A DNA stretch of 64,000 bases from Verrucomicrobiota bacterium (GTDB lineage Bacteria > Verrucomicrobiota > Verrucomicrobiia > JADLBR01). This document shows positions 1-7,838 of this stretch, one piece after another. The position numbers and the translations under genes are program-made. The DNA is taken from positions 32,743-96,742 of the forward strand of contig JAKQKQ010000142.1 of NCBI GenBank assembly GCA_029560585.1. Reading direction: 5' to 3'. Position 1 is the stretch's first letter; every line of letters starts with the position of its first letter. The notes below the pieces were generated by a model. The model made no database searches, was not told the origin of the DNA, and was given only the letters and a program-made list of their open reading frames with translations.

Positions 1-51
1 GCCAGCGCCCCGCCTCATCAAGCGCCTCCCACAATTCAATTCCCCTGACCC

Positions 52-3000
52 TCAGGGAGACGGCGGCACAGGGACCCCGCCCGGAACCGGTCCCGGCGCG
101 GGCACCGGAGCCGCGGGGGCACCCCCGCCCAGCAGTTCGGAGAAACCCGGGACTCCCCGGTAGGGGGCAAACCGCCCGTCGCGCGCAGCATTGTTGCGGA
201 GCGCGTCTCCCCCGAGCTGTATGGCTTTCGCCAACGCCTCCCTGGACTCGTTGGTCTCCCCCCTCATCGCCGCCAGCGCCGCGATGTCATAAAAGAGCGC
301 CGCGTTGCCCGTATCCACCCGGCTCCACACCCGCATCACGCGATAGATCGCGTCCGTCCGCTTGTGCTGGGCGCAGAGAGACGCCACCTGCTTCAAGTCG
401 CCGCCGCCCAGCCCAGGCAGGGCGATGAGATTATCCACGCTCTTATCGAAATCCGTCCAGGCCCCCAGCTGGGCGCACGCCACCACCAGCTGGAACCGCT
501 CCTGCGGCGTCGCAGTCCCTCCCGCCGCCTTCGCCTCGATCTGGCGCTTGGCCCCCAGCAGCGATCGCCGCTCCTCGATCGACTTCAGCAGGCTCGGCAC
601 CTGGATGTTGTACGGGTCGGTCGCCTGAAACTTGCGCACCAGCTCAAGCGCCTCGTCAAATCTTTCCAGCCTCACCATCACCTCGCTCAGCCGGAACACA
701 ACCTCCGAATTCTGCGGCGCCAGCGACAGGGCCTGCCTGTACGCGTACTCCGCATCGGGCCACATCTGGCGGAACGCATATATGTTCGCGATCGAAGAGC
801 GCAGCTTCGCGAATGACATCCGGGCGGGACGATCGTGCAGGAATTTCTTGTCCGCCTGCAGCTTCGCCGAATACGCGTCCCAGAACTTCCGGTCCGCGTC
901 CACCTTCTCCTTCGGCAACTGGCCCACGGGATCCTTCTCGATCTTCAGGAATAGCCCGTGTGGAACCGCATTCGGATAATACCAGTCCATCGGGAAACTC
1001 TCCTCGACGTAGAACGAGTGCTTGTCCTTGTTCTTGTCGAAGATCATCTTCGAGATCATCCCGTTGATCGCGAACACGCCCGCGATCCCCTCCACGACCA
1101 CCCGCTGCCCCGGCTTCACTTGCTGCCCGGACTGTCGAACGTATTCGCCGAACGCCCGCGCCACCTCCTCGTCATTCGGTATCTTGATCGGTTCCTTCGG
1201 GTACATCTTGTCGCGGCCCAGCCACCGCTCGAACCAGCCGTACTTCGTCCTCCGCGACTCGTCGTAGTGCCCGCGGATGTATTTCATGTACGTGTTGTCC
1301 GCCAGGGCGTTCTGGGTGATGATGTAGAGATCGAGTCGATTGAAGTCCTTGTCCCGTTTCCATCGGGGATTCTGGGCGCTCTCGCAGAAGATCGTGTACG
1401 TCGGCACAAACCGGCCGGGGTCCGTACCCCCGAAGATGACCGCGTCCCGATCGACGTCCCGCAGCATGTCGGTGCCGTACATCCACCCAAACCAGTGGCC
1501 CCGCTGCTCGCATCCGCTGTAGTTGTTCCACATGGGCAACAGGGGCAGCACCAGCGCCACCGGCGCCCACAGCAACGCGCCCTCGGAGACCGTCTGCACC
1601 AGATACAGGAGCCCGAATGTCGCGCCGTACGCCACCCACATCGCGAAAATGCACTGGCTCTGCAGGAAGAAGGTCTTGTTCACCCACTGCGACTGTTCGT
1701 CGAAATTCACCTCCATGATGAACATCTGCAGGATGCTCATCAGCAGGAAGAACCCCAGCGTCACCCACATCCACTGCCCCCCCTTCGGCGAAAAATGCCC
1801 CGCGTAGAGCAGCGAGCACATCGCGACGAAGATCACCGCCCAGGTGAAATTGGCCTCGAGGCTCGAGACGTAGATGCTCGCATACCCCGACAGCTTCTGC
1901 CAGAAGCCCATCTTCGCCTTCAGCGGGTCTTCCGCCGGCTTGGGCGTGCTCACCCCCACCAGCGGCGCGAGGTGCTGCTTGATGGTCGTGGCCATGTTAT
2001 TTGCATATTGGCCGCGGTTGATGGCGTGGAAGAAACCCGTCTTCTCGCTTGCAAAACCCCAGTTCATCGGGGGATTCGTGGAGGACGCGAACGGCATGTA
2101 GGCGTAGATCGCGAGCCCCAGCCACACCGCCACGAAAAGCGTCCCGATCAGCTTCCAGTGCAGCCTGAACTCGAACACCACCGCCATCCCCGCCACCGCC
2201 AGCAGCGCCACGAAACACACGCGCTGCGCGGTCTCCACCAGCGCCGCGTCGCCCGAAAGCCCACAGTAGACGCCAAGCAGCGGCGTCAGCACGAACAGCG
2301 CCGCGCAAAACGCAAGCCAGCACCGCCGCTCGTCCCTCGGCCGAAAGATCAGCATCCCGAGGCCCGCCACGATGGCCAGCGCGAATAGCCACCCCGCCGC
2401 ATCCCCGCCCGGCATCCCGAGCAACGTGTCCGGCGCCTTCTTGGACAGGCCCGTGAAATACGCCAGCACCGAACTCGACACGAGCGTCACCCCCGCCACA
2501 AAACTCCAGAAGATCTCCCGGCGGACAATCCAGACACCCAGGAAGAATGCCGGGAAAATGAATAGCAGCGTGTGGTGGTTGGAAAGGCCCAGTGCCAACA
2601 GGAACGCGGTGGCCGCCAGCCAGAACAGCTTGCCCGGATGGAGCATCCACCAGTAGAAGGACCACACGGTCAGCGCCAGAAAGAGGGCGTTGAGGGTGTA
2701 GACCTCGGCGATCACAGACTGGCTCCACATCACGTCGCTGAACGCCAGTGACAATGACCCCACCGCCGCACCAATCGGCGCCAGCCGGTCGATCATGGCC
2801 GGCGTCGTCCCCCGTATCCCACGCATCAGCCAGCGCGCGGAGTGGATCATCAGCAGGCAGAACGTGCCCACCGCCAACCCCCCGCAAGTCGCCGACACCA
2901 GATTCACACGCCATGCGACATTGCCGAAGGGGATCAGGGTCGCGAACAGCCACGAGAGCAGCGTCCACGAGGGATAGCCCGGCGGATGTGGCACGCCGAA

Positions 3001-3315
3001 ATGCATCGCCGCCGTGATGAATTCCCCGGAATCCTCGAGCGTGACGTTCGGGGCCAGGGTGTACACATAAACCGCAAACGAAAACAATCCACAGACCGCC
3101 GCCACCCACCGGTCCGTCCGCGATATCGGGGGCACCTCCGGCTCGGGACGCGGTTCGGCCTTGGCCGATCCCGCCCCCTCGTTTGATCCGACCGCGGAAA
3201 CGCCGGACTCCGGGGCGGTCCCGGCGCCAGGCTGCGAAGCACCCCCCCCAGATGGCCCCTCACCCTGCGGCCCCTTGCCTTCCCGCCGCTCCTTGCGCCT
3301 GCGCCGATCCTGCAT
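52..3315 (-). CDS. DUF2723 (TMEM260-like) polytopic membrane protein with C-terminal TPR
   Basis: A large inner-membrane protein of about 1087 residues. After a Pro/Gly-rich cytoplasmic head, the DUF2723 core begins with the characteristic stretch around 'LAPNVTLEDSGEF' and 'GVPHPPGYPSW', followed by many hydrophobic segments to about residue 600. A soluble part ends in TPR-like helices ('AEYAYRQALSLAPQNSEV', 'RFDEALELVRKF') and a Pro-rich tail. DUF2723/TMEM260 proteins are GT-C-fold protein O-mannosyltransferase relatives using lipid-linked sugars. The gene lies directly behind a dolichyl-phosphate-mannose-synthase-like GT2 gene (3421-4212), which fits donor synthesis followed by transfer. 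I chose the ATG at 3315. An in-frame TTG at 3417, 3 bases past the upstream stop, would add 34 low-complexity residues. Confidence 0.88.
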   Translation of the reverse strand: MQDRRRRKERREGKGPQGEGPSGGGASQPGAGTAPESGVSAVGSNEGAGSAKAEPRPEPEVPPISRTDRWVAAVCGLFSFAVYVYTLAPNVTLEDSGEFITAAMHFGVPHPPGYPSWTLLSWLFATLIPFGNVAWRVNLVSATCGGLAVGTFCLLMIHSARWLMRGIRGTTPAMIDRLAPIGAAVGSLSLAFSDVMWSQSVIAEVYTLNALFLALTVWSFYWWMLHPGKLFWLAATAFLLALGLSNHHTLLFIFPAFFLGVWIVRREIFWSFVAGVTLVSSSVLAYFTGLSKKAPDTLLGMPGGDAAGWLFALAIVAGLGMLIFRPRDERRCWLAFCAALFVLTPLLGVYCGLSGDAALVETAQRVCFVALLAVAGMAVVFEFRLHWKLIGTLFVAVWLGLAIYAYMPFASSTNPPMNWGFASEKTGFFHAINRGQYANNMATTIKQHLAPLVGVSTPKPAEDPLKAKMGFWQKLSGYASIYVSSLEANFTWAVIFVAMCSLLYAGHFSPKGGQWMWVTLGFFLLMSILQMFIMEVNFDEQSQWVNKTFFLQSQCIFAMWVAYGATFGLLYLVQTVSEGALLWAPVALVLPLLPMWNNYSGCEQRGHWFGWMYGTDMLRDVDRDAVIFGGTDPGRFVPTYTIFCESAQNPRWKRDKDFNRLDLYIITQNALADNTYMKYIRGHYDESRRTKYGWFERWLGRDKMYPKEPIKIPNDEEVARAFGEYVRQSGQQVKPGQRVVVEGIAGVFAINGMISKMIFDKNKDKHSFYVEESFPMDWYYPNAVPHGLFLKIEKDPVGQLPKEKVDADRKFWDAYSAKLQADKKFLHDRPARMSFAKLRSSIANIYAFRQMWPDAEYAYRQALSLAPQNSEVVFRLSEVMVRLERFDEALELVRKFQATDPYNIQVPSLLKSIEERRSLLGAKRQIEAKAAGGTATPQERFQLVVACAQLGAWTDFDKSVDNLIALPGLGGGDLKQVASLCAQHKRTDAIYRVMRVWSRVDTGNAALFYDIAALAAMRGETNESREALAKAIQLGGDALRNNAARDGRFAPYRGVPGFSELLGGGAPAAPVPAPGPVPGGVPVPPSP

Positions 3316-3420
3316 CCAACGGCCAGTACCAGTTTCGGGCGAAGTTTCAATCCCGAAACGACGCCATGGCCCCACGTCGGGGCACGTCGGGGATCGGCCA
3401 GGGGATGCCCGCCCCAACGT

Positions 3421-4212
3421 TCAGCCCGGAATTTCGCGGCGCGACGGCTGTGGGATCTCCGCGTCCAGCCCAGCGCCCCCGCGCCGCCCGAGCATGCGCA
3501 GGCAACCCAGCCGCATGACCTGCCAGATCGCCTCCCTCGTGATCGCCCATGACATCTTCGAGGAGCCGGCGCCACGATCCGCAAATACGATCGGCACTTC
3601 TTCGATCTTGAATCCCATCCGCCAAGCCCAGAAGGTCATCTCGATCTGAAACGCATACCCGTTGGACTGGATCGTCTCCAGGCTGATCGATTCCAGCACC
3701 CGCCTCCGAAAGCACTTGAATCCGCCCGTGGGATCCGTGATCGGCATCCGCGTCAGCAACTGGACGTAGTGCGCCGCACCAAGGCTCAGGAATAACCGCG
3801 ACATCGGCCAATTCAACACCCGCACGCCGCCCACGTACCGCGATCCCAGCACGAGATCGGCCCCCTCCCTGATCCTCGCCAGAAAATTCGGGATCTCCGC
3901 CGGGTCATGAGAAAAGTCCGCATCCATCTCAAACACCAGCCCGTAATCTCGCTCCAGCGCCCAGCGAAACCCCGCAATGTACGCGCTGCCCAACCCCATC
4001 TTGCGCGGCCGCTCGATCAGGAACACGGAGTGGCCAAACCGCGGATGCGCCCTCACGAGAGCGGCCGTCCCATCCGGGGAGCCATCGTCGATGACAAGCG
4101 TGTGCGCGCACGCGCACCGGGCGAATACCGCGTCGAGGAAGCGACCGATGTTGCCCGCCTCAATATAGGTCGGCACCACAACCAGCACAGGCTCGCTTGA
4201 CTCCGAATCCAT
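3421..4212 (-). CDS. GT2 polyprenol-monophosphate mannose synthase-like glycosyltransferase
   Basis: A 263-residue family 2 glycosyltransferase with the DPM1 layout: 'VVPTYIEAGNI' near the N-terminus, nucleotide-binding 'VIDDGSPDGTA', catalytic 'EMDADFSHDP' and 'DPTGGFKCFRR' near residue 165. No C-terminal membrane segments are present, as in the soluble or peripheral DPM1 class. By family knowledge it should move a sugar, probably mannose, from an NDP-sugar to a polyprenyl phosphate at the inner membrane face. The donor identity cannot be read from the sequence. The ATG at 4212 is preferred over a GTG at 4239. The stop lies immediately before the DUF2723 gene, so the two are probably one transcription unit. 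Confidence 0.9.
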   Translation of the reverse strand: MDSESSEPVLVVVPTYIEAGNIGRFLDAVFARCACAHTLVIDDGSPDGTAALVRAHPRFGHSVFLIERPRKMGLGSAYIAGFRWALERDYGLVFEMDADFSHDPAEIPNFLARIREGADLVLGSRYVGGVRVLNWPMSRLFLSLGAAHYVQLLTRMPITDPTGGFKCFRRRVLESISLETIQSNGYAFQIEMTFWAWRMGFKIEEVPIVFADRGAGSSKMSWAITREAIWQVMRLGCLRMLGRRGGAGLDAEIPQPSRREIPG

Positions 4213-4598
4213 ACCGCTCCCCGTCGTGACGGTGATCACCGGCTCGCCCCAACGGCGCGCCGATAATGTCCGCGCAATCCGCCCCGCATCAAGCCGTTTT
4301 CGTCAAACGAACTTGCTTTCGGCAGCCCTGCCAGCGGAACGACCAGCCACCGGCCTCCCGGCGGCCCGAACCCCAGGCTGAACCGCTCCAACCATGCGAG
4401 AAGGGTATCGGAACGGCCACCGGAGGTCGAGCGGGAATGCCGACGGAGACGCCGTCGTCATCAAAGGCGGCGGGAAGGCGTCTCAGTTCACGTACGCGGC
4501 GGGGTGGAATCGCGGCGGCGTGATAGACGGCGCCCGGCCCAAGGGCCGCTGTAGCGTGGCGGGCTTCTCCGGCCACTGGGGCTTCCGCATGTTTGACT

Positions 4599-4638
4599 AG
4601 CCTGCATATTTCACGCTTCCGCGTGAAATATGCAGGCT
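4599..4638. repeat. AGCCTGCATATTTCACGC hairpin, copy 1
   Basis: A perfect 18-base inverted repeat (4599-4616 and 4621-4638) with a 4-base loop TTCC. The same stem occurs at 7799-7838 with loop GTTG, so the stem is conserved and the loop is not. Its position, at the far side of a gene-free stretch, suits an extragenic palindromic element or a bidirectional terminator-like structure. There is no T-tract. Confidence 0.85.
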
Positions 4639-4780
4639 CAAAGGAAAACCGCGCTCCGAAGAACGCGGCTTTGAAGGGTCTGGGGCCACCGGTCCGCGAA
4701 ACACACTCCGCAACCGAGAAAAAGCCCAGTCTTTGCCCGACCTTTCCCAATAAATGGCTTTCACGGCGCGGTTTTCCCAG

Positions 4781-4824
4781 AGCCCGGAATTTCACAGCCC
4801 GCAAGGCTGTGAAATATCCGGGCT
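4781..4824. repeat. AGCCCGGAATTTCACAGCC hairpin, related family member
   Basis: A near-perfect inverted repeat of 19 and 20 bases around the loop CGCAA. The arms differ by one base (GGAATTTC against GGATATTTC). It shares the outer AGCC/GGCT and an internal ATTTCAC with the 4599 and 7799 hairpins, so it looks like a diverged member of the same family. It lies about 90 bases past the stop of the SGNH hydrolase gene. Confidence 0.75.
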
Positions 4825-4915
4825 AGGGCGGGGACGCATGCGGCTGCCCAAGAATCCGTCACGCGTGGCAGGTTTGAAAGGGCTGGGATCTCTTGCTGGG
4901 GGCCGGCAGTCGCCT

Positions 4916-6352
4916 TCAGATTCCGGCCTTGGCGGACTTGGCATCCGCCGGCTGGATCTCGACTTGCAGCGGCTTTACCTGATTGGCCTGATAGATCTCG
5001 TCCTCGATGGCGACTGCCTTCTTCTCCAGTTCGGCCTGCTTCTCCCGGAAGGATGTCATCCAGGTTTCAAAATCCTTCCTCATATCGGGCCGATCTTTCG
5101 CGGCGCGCAGCCGGACCTTGCGCTGGGCATAGAGGTCGCGCAACGGATCGATGGCCTCGATGTTGCGCTTCTTGTTCAGCGCCACCACCTGCATGGCCTG
5201 CTGGAATGTCGGGGAATCCGTGTCCTCCTGGATCTCGGCGTGCACGGCCAGCATGCGCTCGTCGAAATTGCCCACGGTCTGTCCGTTGATGCGAAGGTCG
5301 TAGCGGCCCGCCTGGAGCCCCACAACGATGTGCGATTCCTGCGAGCCCGTGTGGCCCGCACGGGTAATCTTGTAGCCTATCGGGGCCTCGGCGCCCTCGG
5401 TCCACGGCAGGGCCTTGGGCTGGAGCATGTAGCTGACATTCTTCCCGGGTTCCCCCTGGACTCGCATCACCTGGCCCGACAGGGGCTGCCACCGGCCCCC
5501 CGCCAGGCGCACCCCTGTGCCCAGGATGCCGCCCAGTTCGCCCGTCTGCTGCAGCAGGGTGTACGCCATCACCAGTTGCCCGTCCGGTCCCGGGTGCACC
5601 GCGTCAGGCGAAAACGTGAAGTTCGGATCGGTCTTCCGCTGCTGGACGGTGAAGGCGTTCAGCTCGCTGAAGAAATCAACGAACTGAAGACCCCGCTTCA
5701 TCGCGGCCTCCTGACACCATTTGCCGTAATAGGCCAGCACGCCGTTGTAGTTGTCCGGGGCCATGTTCTTGGCGCGGGCCGGGTTCTTGGCGGCCGCCTG
5801 TGCGAAGGCCCGGTGGTCGAACATGGTCGGGCTCAGCAGGATTACCTTGCACTTCAGGGTATCGAGCCGGTCTAGCAGCCGGTTCATGTCGCGCTCGTAA
5901 GCTGCGAAGATGGCGCGATCGAAATCCCTGTACCCGCCGTCATTCATCCCCAGCAGCACCGTGGCCAGCGTGGGTTTGAAGGCGGCGATGTCCTCGTCAA
6001 ACCGGTCCAGCACGTCCGCCGCGCAATCCCCCCCGACGCCCGCATTCCGGAAGTGGATCCGCATGTTCGGGTACCGGGTGTAGTAAAAGTCTTCGATGTA
6101 CCGCGTGTAGAGGCACTGATGCGTGATCGAATCGCCAATGAAAACCACCCGGTCTCCATCCTTGAGGCCCAGGCCCGGCGTCGCAGGCACCGCAGGCGCG
6201 GCCTTCGGCGCCTCGGCCGCCGCCGCCCCGCCGAACAGGGCCGCCAGCACCAGCCCAACACAACACCACCGCGGGATAACCGGTGCCCCCCGGAGAACCG
6301 ACTCGAGGCAAAACCGAAACGGACGATACGTTGTCTGGGGGATTGCTCTCAT
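4916..6352 (-). CDS. Secreted SGNH/GDSL hydrolase
   Basis: A 478-residue secreted esterase or acylhydrolase. A membrane-spanning signal segment ('CCVGLVLAALFGGAAAA') precedes block I 'FIGDSITHQ' with the nucleophile Ser at about residue 75. The block II glycine ('NAGVGGD'), block III Asn ('GMNDGG') and the Asp/His pair ('DAVHPGPDG') follow. A helical, charged C-terminal extension of roughly 150 residues has no family I recognise. SGNH enzymes of this kind in PVC bacteria often de-esterify plant or algal polysaccharides; the substrate is unknown. The ATG at 6352 is the first in frame and is preceded by only a weak purine run. The gene has its own large flanking intergenic stretches, so it is probably monocistronic. 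Confidence 0.88.
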   Translation of the reverse strand: MRAIPQTTYRPFRFCLESVLRGAPVIPRWCCVGLVLAALFGGAAAAEAPKAAPAVPATPGLGLKDGDRVVFIGDSITHQCLYTRYIEDFYYTRYPNMRIHFRNAGVGGDCAADVLDRFDEDIAAFKPTLATVLLGMNDGGYRDFDRAIFAAYERDMNRLLDRLDTLKCKVILLSPTMFDHRAFAQAAAKNPARAKNMAPDNYNGVLAYYGKWCQEAAMKRGLQFVDFFSELNAFTVQQRKTDPNFTFSPDAVHPGPDGQLVMAYTLLQQTGELGGILGTGVRLAGGRWQPLSGQVMRVQGEPGKNVSYMLQPKALPWTEGAEAPIGYKITRAGHTGSQESHIVVGLQAGRYDLRINGQTVGNFDERMLAVHAEIQEDTDSPTFQQAMQVVALNKKRNIEAIDPLRDLYAQRKVRLRAAKDRPDMRKDFETWMTSFREKQAELEKKAVAIEDEIYQANQVKPLQVEIQPADAKSAKAGI

Positions 6353-6776
6353 CGCTTCTTGCTACCAGATCGAAGACCGGAGACCATCTCATTTTTTCAC
6401 GTCGTCCCAAGGCGGCCTCGTACGTCCCATGTCCTATGCCCTGTCTCCAGCATCGGTGATGCGCCGTGCGATCATGATGGCCGATAAAGATGCGCAGATT
6501 GACCCAGGAAGCGTTTTGCCGACATGAAGAAGACCGTACAGCGCGTGAGCCAACAGATCGAGCGAACCGGGCCGAACCTCGCGCCAGCCTCCAACGCCCG
6601 CACCCCCTAGCTATCGCAGGCTCCGTTCTTATGGGATGGTCCACGTGTGGCGCGTGGACATGGAGCCCCCGCGCGCCTGGTACGTCTTCGGACCTCAACG
6701 GTGTCGCCTACGGCAACGGCAGGGCCCAGGCGCAAAGAGAGCCGGAACAAAACCGGAACATCAATTTGCTGAATGA
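6353..6776. other. 424-base intergenic stretch
   Basis: I see no gene, RNA or strong repeat here. It separates the SGNH hydrolase start from the stop of a decayed secreted-protein fragment and probably carries the hydrolase promoter. I cannot point to convincing -35/-10 elements. Confidence 0.45.
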
Positions 6777-7604
6777 TCAGGGGCACGTGATCTGGATGCG
6801 GTAGAAACGGGCGTTGTTGATGGCGTTGGTGTCAGTCACCGTGCGCTCGGCGCCGTTGTCGCTGACGGTGGTCGCCAGCAGATTTGTCCAGTCTGCACCG
6901 CCGACCAGATTGGTGCGGAACATCGGCGTGTAGGTGCGGTCAGTCCAGCGCGGATTGAAGAGCAGGCGTTTCTGGTTCGGTTGCCCGGCGACTACCTCGA
7001 TACGGAGCCAAAACACCGATGCGGGGTTCGTCGGGTCGAGTCCGGCAGTGCACTTGAAGAGGTTGTTCTGCCCGGTGCCGGTGACATCCACGGAAGGCGC
7101 AGCGTTCGGATTGTCGAGGCCGAAGTACTGGTTCTGCCAACTGTCAGGCAAGCCGTCGCCGGCGTAGGTGCCGTAGTTGTCCGGCAAACTGTCGAGCACG
7201 AGCAGCGAACCGCTGCCAAGGACGCCGAAATAACGTCCACTGAAATTGCCGGCGGTGTTCTGATAGACGTTGGTGGCCAGTGCGAGTCCGCTGGCGCTGA
7301 TGGAACTGACCGGCCATGATGGCGCATTCCAAGCGACTTCCGAGCCGGTCAATGCCGTGATCGTGTCGTCGTCCATCGCGGCCGCGCCGCCGAGTTGGCT
7401 GGCGCCGCCTTCGTTGACCGATGCCGGGGTACCGGTGACGGACAAACTGCCCACCTCCGACAGTTGGCCAAGGTAACCGGCCTTCACCGTTTCCGGCGGT
7501 GAGACGACGGTGGAAATACCGGCAATGCCGCCGATGCACCCATCGTTCGTGTAGCTGCCCGCACCGTTGCGTGCGCCCAGGGCCGTGGCTCGACATGACC
7601 TCAC
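6777..7604 (-). pseudogene. C-terminal remnant of a secreted verrucomicrobial repeat-tail protein
   Basis: About 275 codons remain of a protein type recognised from Verrucomicrobia. Those proteins begin after a signal peptide with a 'TNDGSxGGIxGIS' segment, continue through an Ig-like section, and end with a 'GDGLPDSWQNQYFG' linker and a C-terminal secretion/adhesion-type tail ('YTPMFRTNLVGGADW'). Here the body is intact from 'GAGSYTNDGCIGGIAG' to the TGA at 6777. The signal peptide is missing and only a GTG at 7604 is available as a start. Just upstream, another frame (ATG at 7716) reads an unrelated 'MRLIGPDGTVIYQSRMNP' segment. The simplest reading is a 5'-truncated or frameshifted gene. 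A functional fusion using a far upstream start cannot be excluded. Confidence 0.6.
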
Positions 7605-7798
7605 CGTCGGCCATCGCGTCCCGCGGTTGCTCAGTTCGGGAAATCCCCATCGCCCGCGTCTTGGGGTTCATGCGGGACTGGTAGATCACGGTGCCATCCG
7701 GGCCGATGAGCCGCATCCCTGCCTTCCTGAGTTCCCGATTGCGCGGGGCCGAAATCCAAGCCTCCCGTTTACTCGCGGCTCAGGCACGCTCCAGAACC

Positions 7799-7838
7799 AG
7801 CCTGCATATTTCACGCGTTGGCGTGAAATATGCAGGCT
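7799..7838. repeat. AGCCTGCATATTTCACGC hairpin, copy 2, overlapping the YfhO-like stop
   Basis: Perfect 18-base arms (7799-7816, 7821-7838) with loop GTTG, stem identical to 4599-4638. The minus-strand TAG stop of the YfhO-like gene (7837-7839) is formed by the outer end of this hairpin, so the element begins exactly where the coding sequence ends. Confidence 0.88.

Larger units (their letters stand above)
4213..4915. other. 703-base intergenic stretch with two hairpin repeats
   Basis: No convincing gene. The frames open here translate to Arg/Pro-rich shadow peptides, and one minus-strand frame merely reads through the hairpin repeat. The notable contents are the two AGCC...GGCT hairpins at 4599-4638 and 4781-4824, listed separately. 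Confidence 0.6.

Noticed and set aside
958..2388. 476-codon open frame on the plus strand
   Set aside because: It is antisense to the DUF2723 gene and reads as His/Arg/Pro-rich sequence without domains, a by-product of high GC.
52..3417. Longer TTG-initiated start for the DUF2723 gene
   Set aside because: The extra 34 residues are Arg/Pro-rich with no ribosome-binding site, while an ATG at 3315 leaves the whole domain intact.
4289..4804. 171-codon minus-strand frame in the 4213-4915 gap
   Set aside because: It reads through the palindromic repeat ('AYFTRKREICRL') and has no domain. Similar peptides arise wherever that hairpin occurs.
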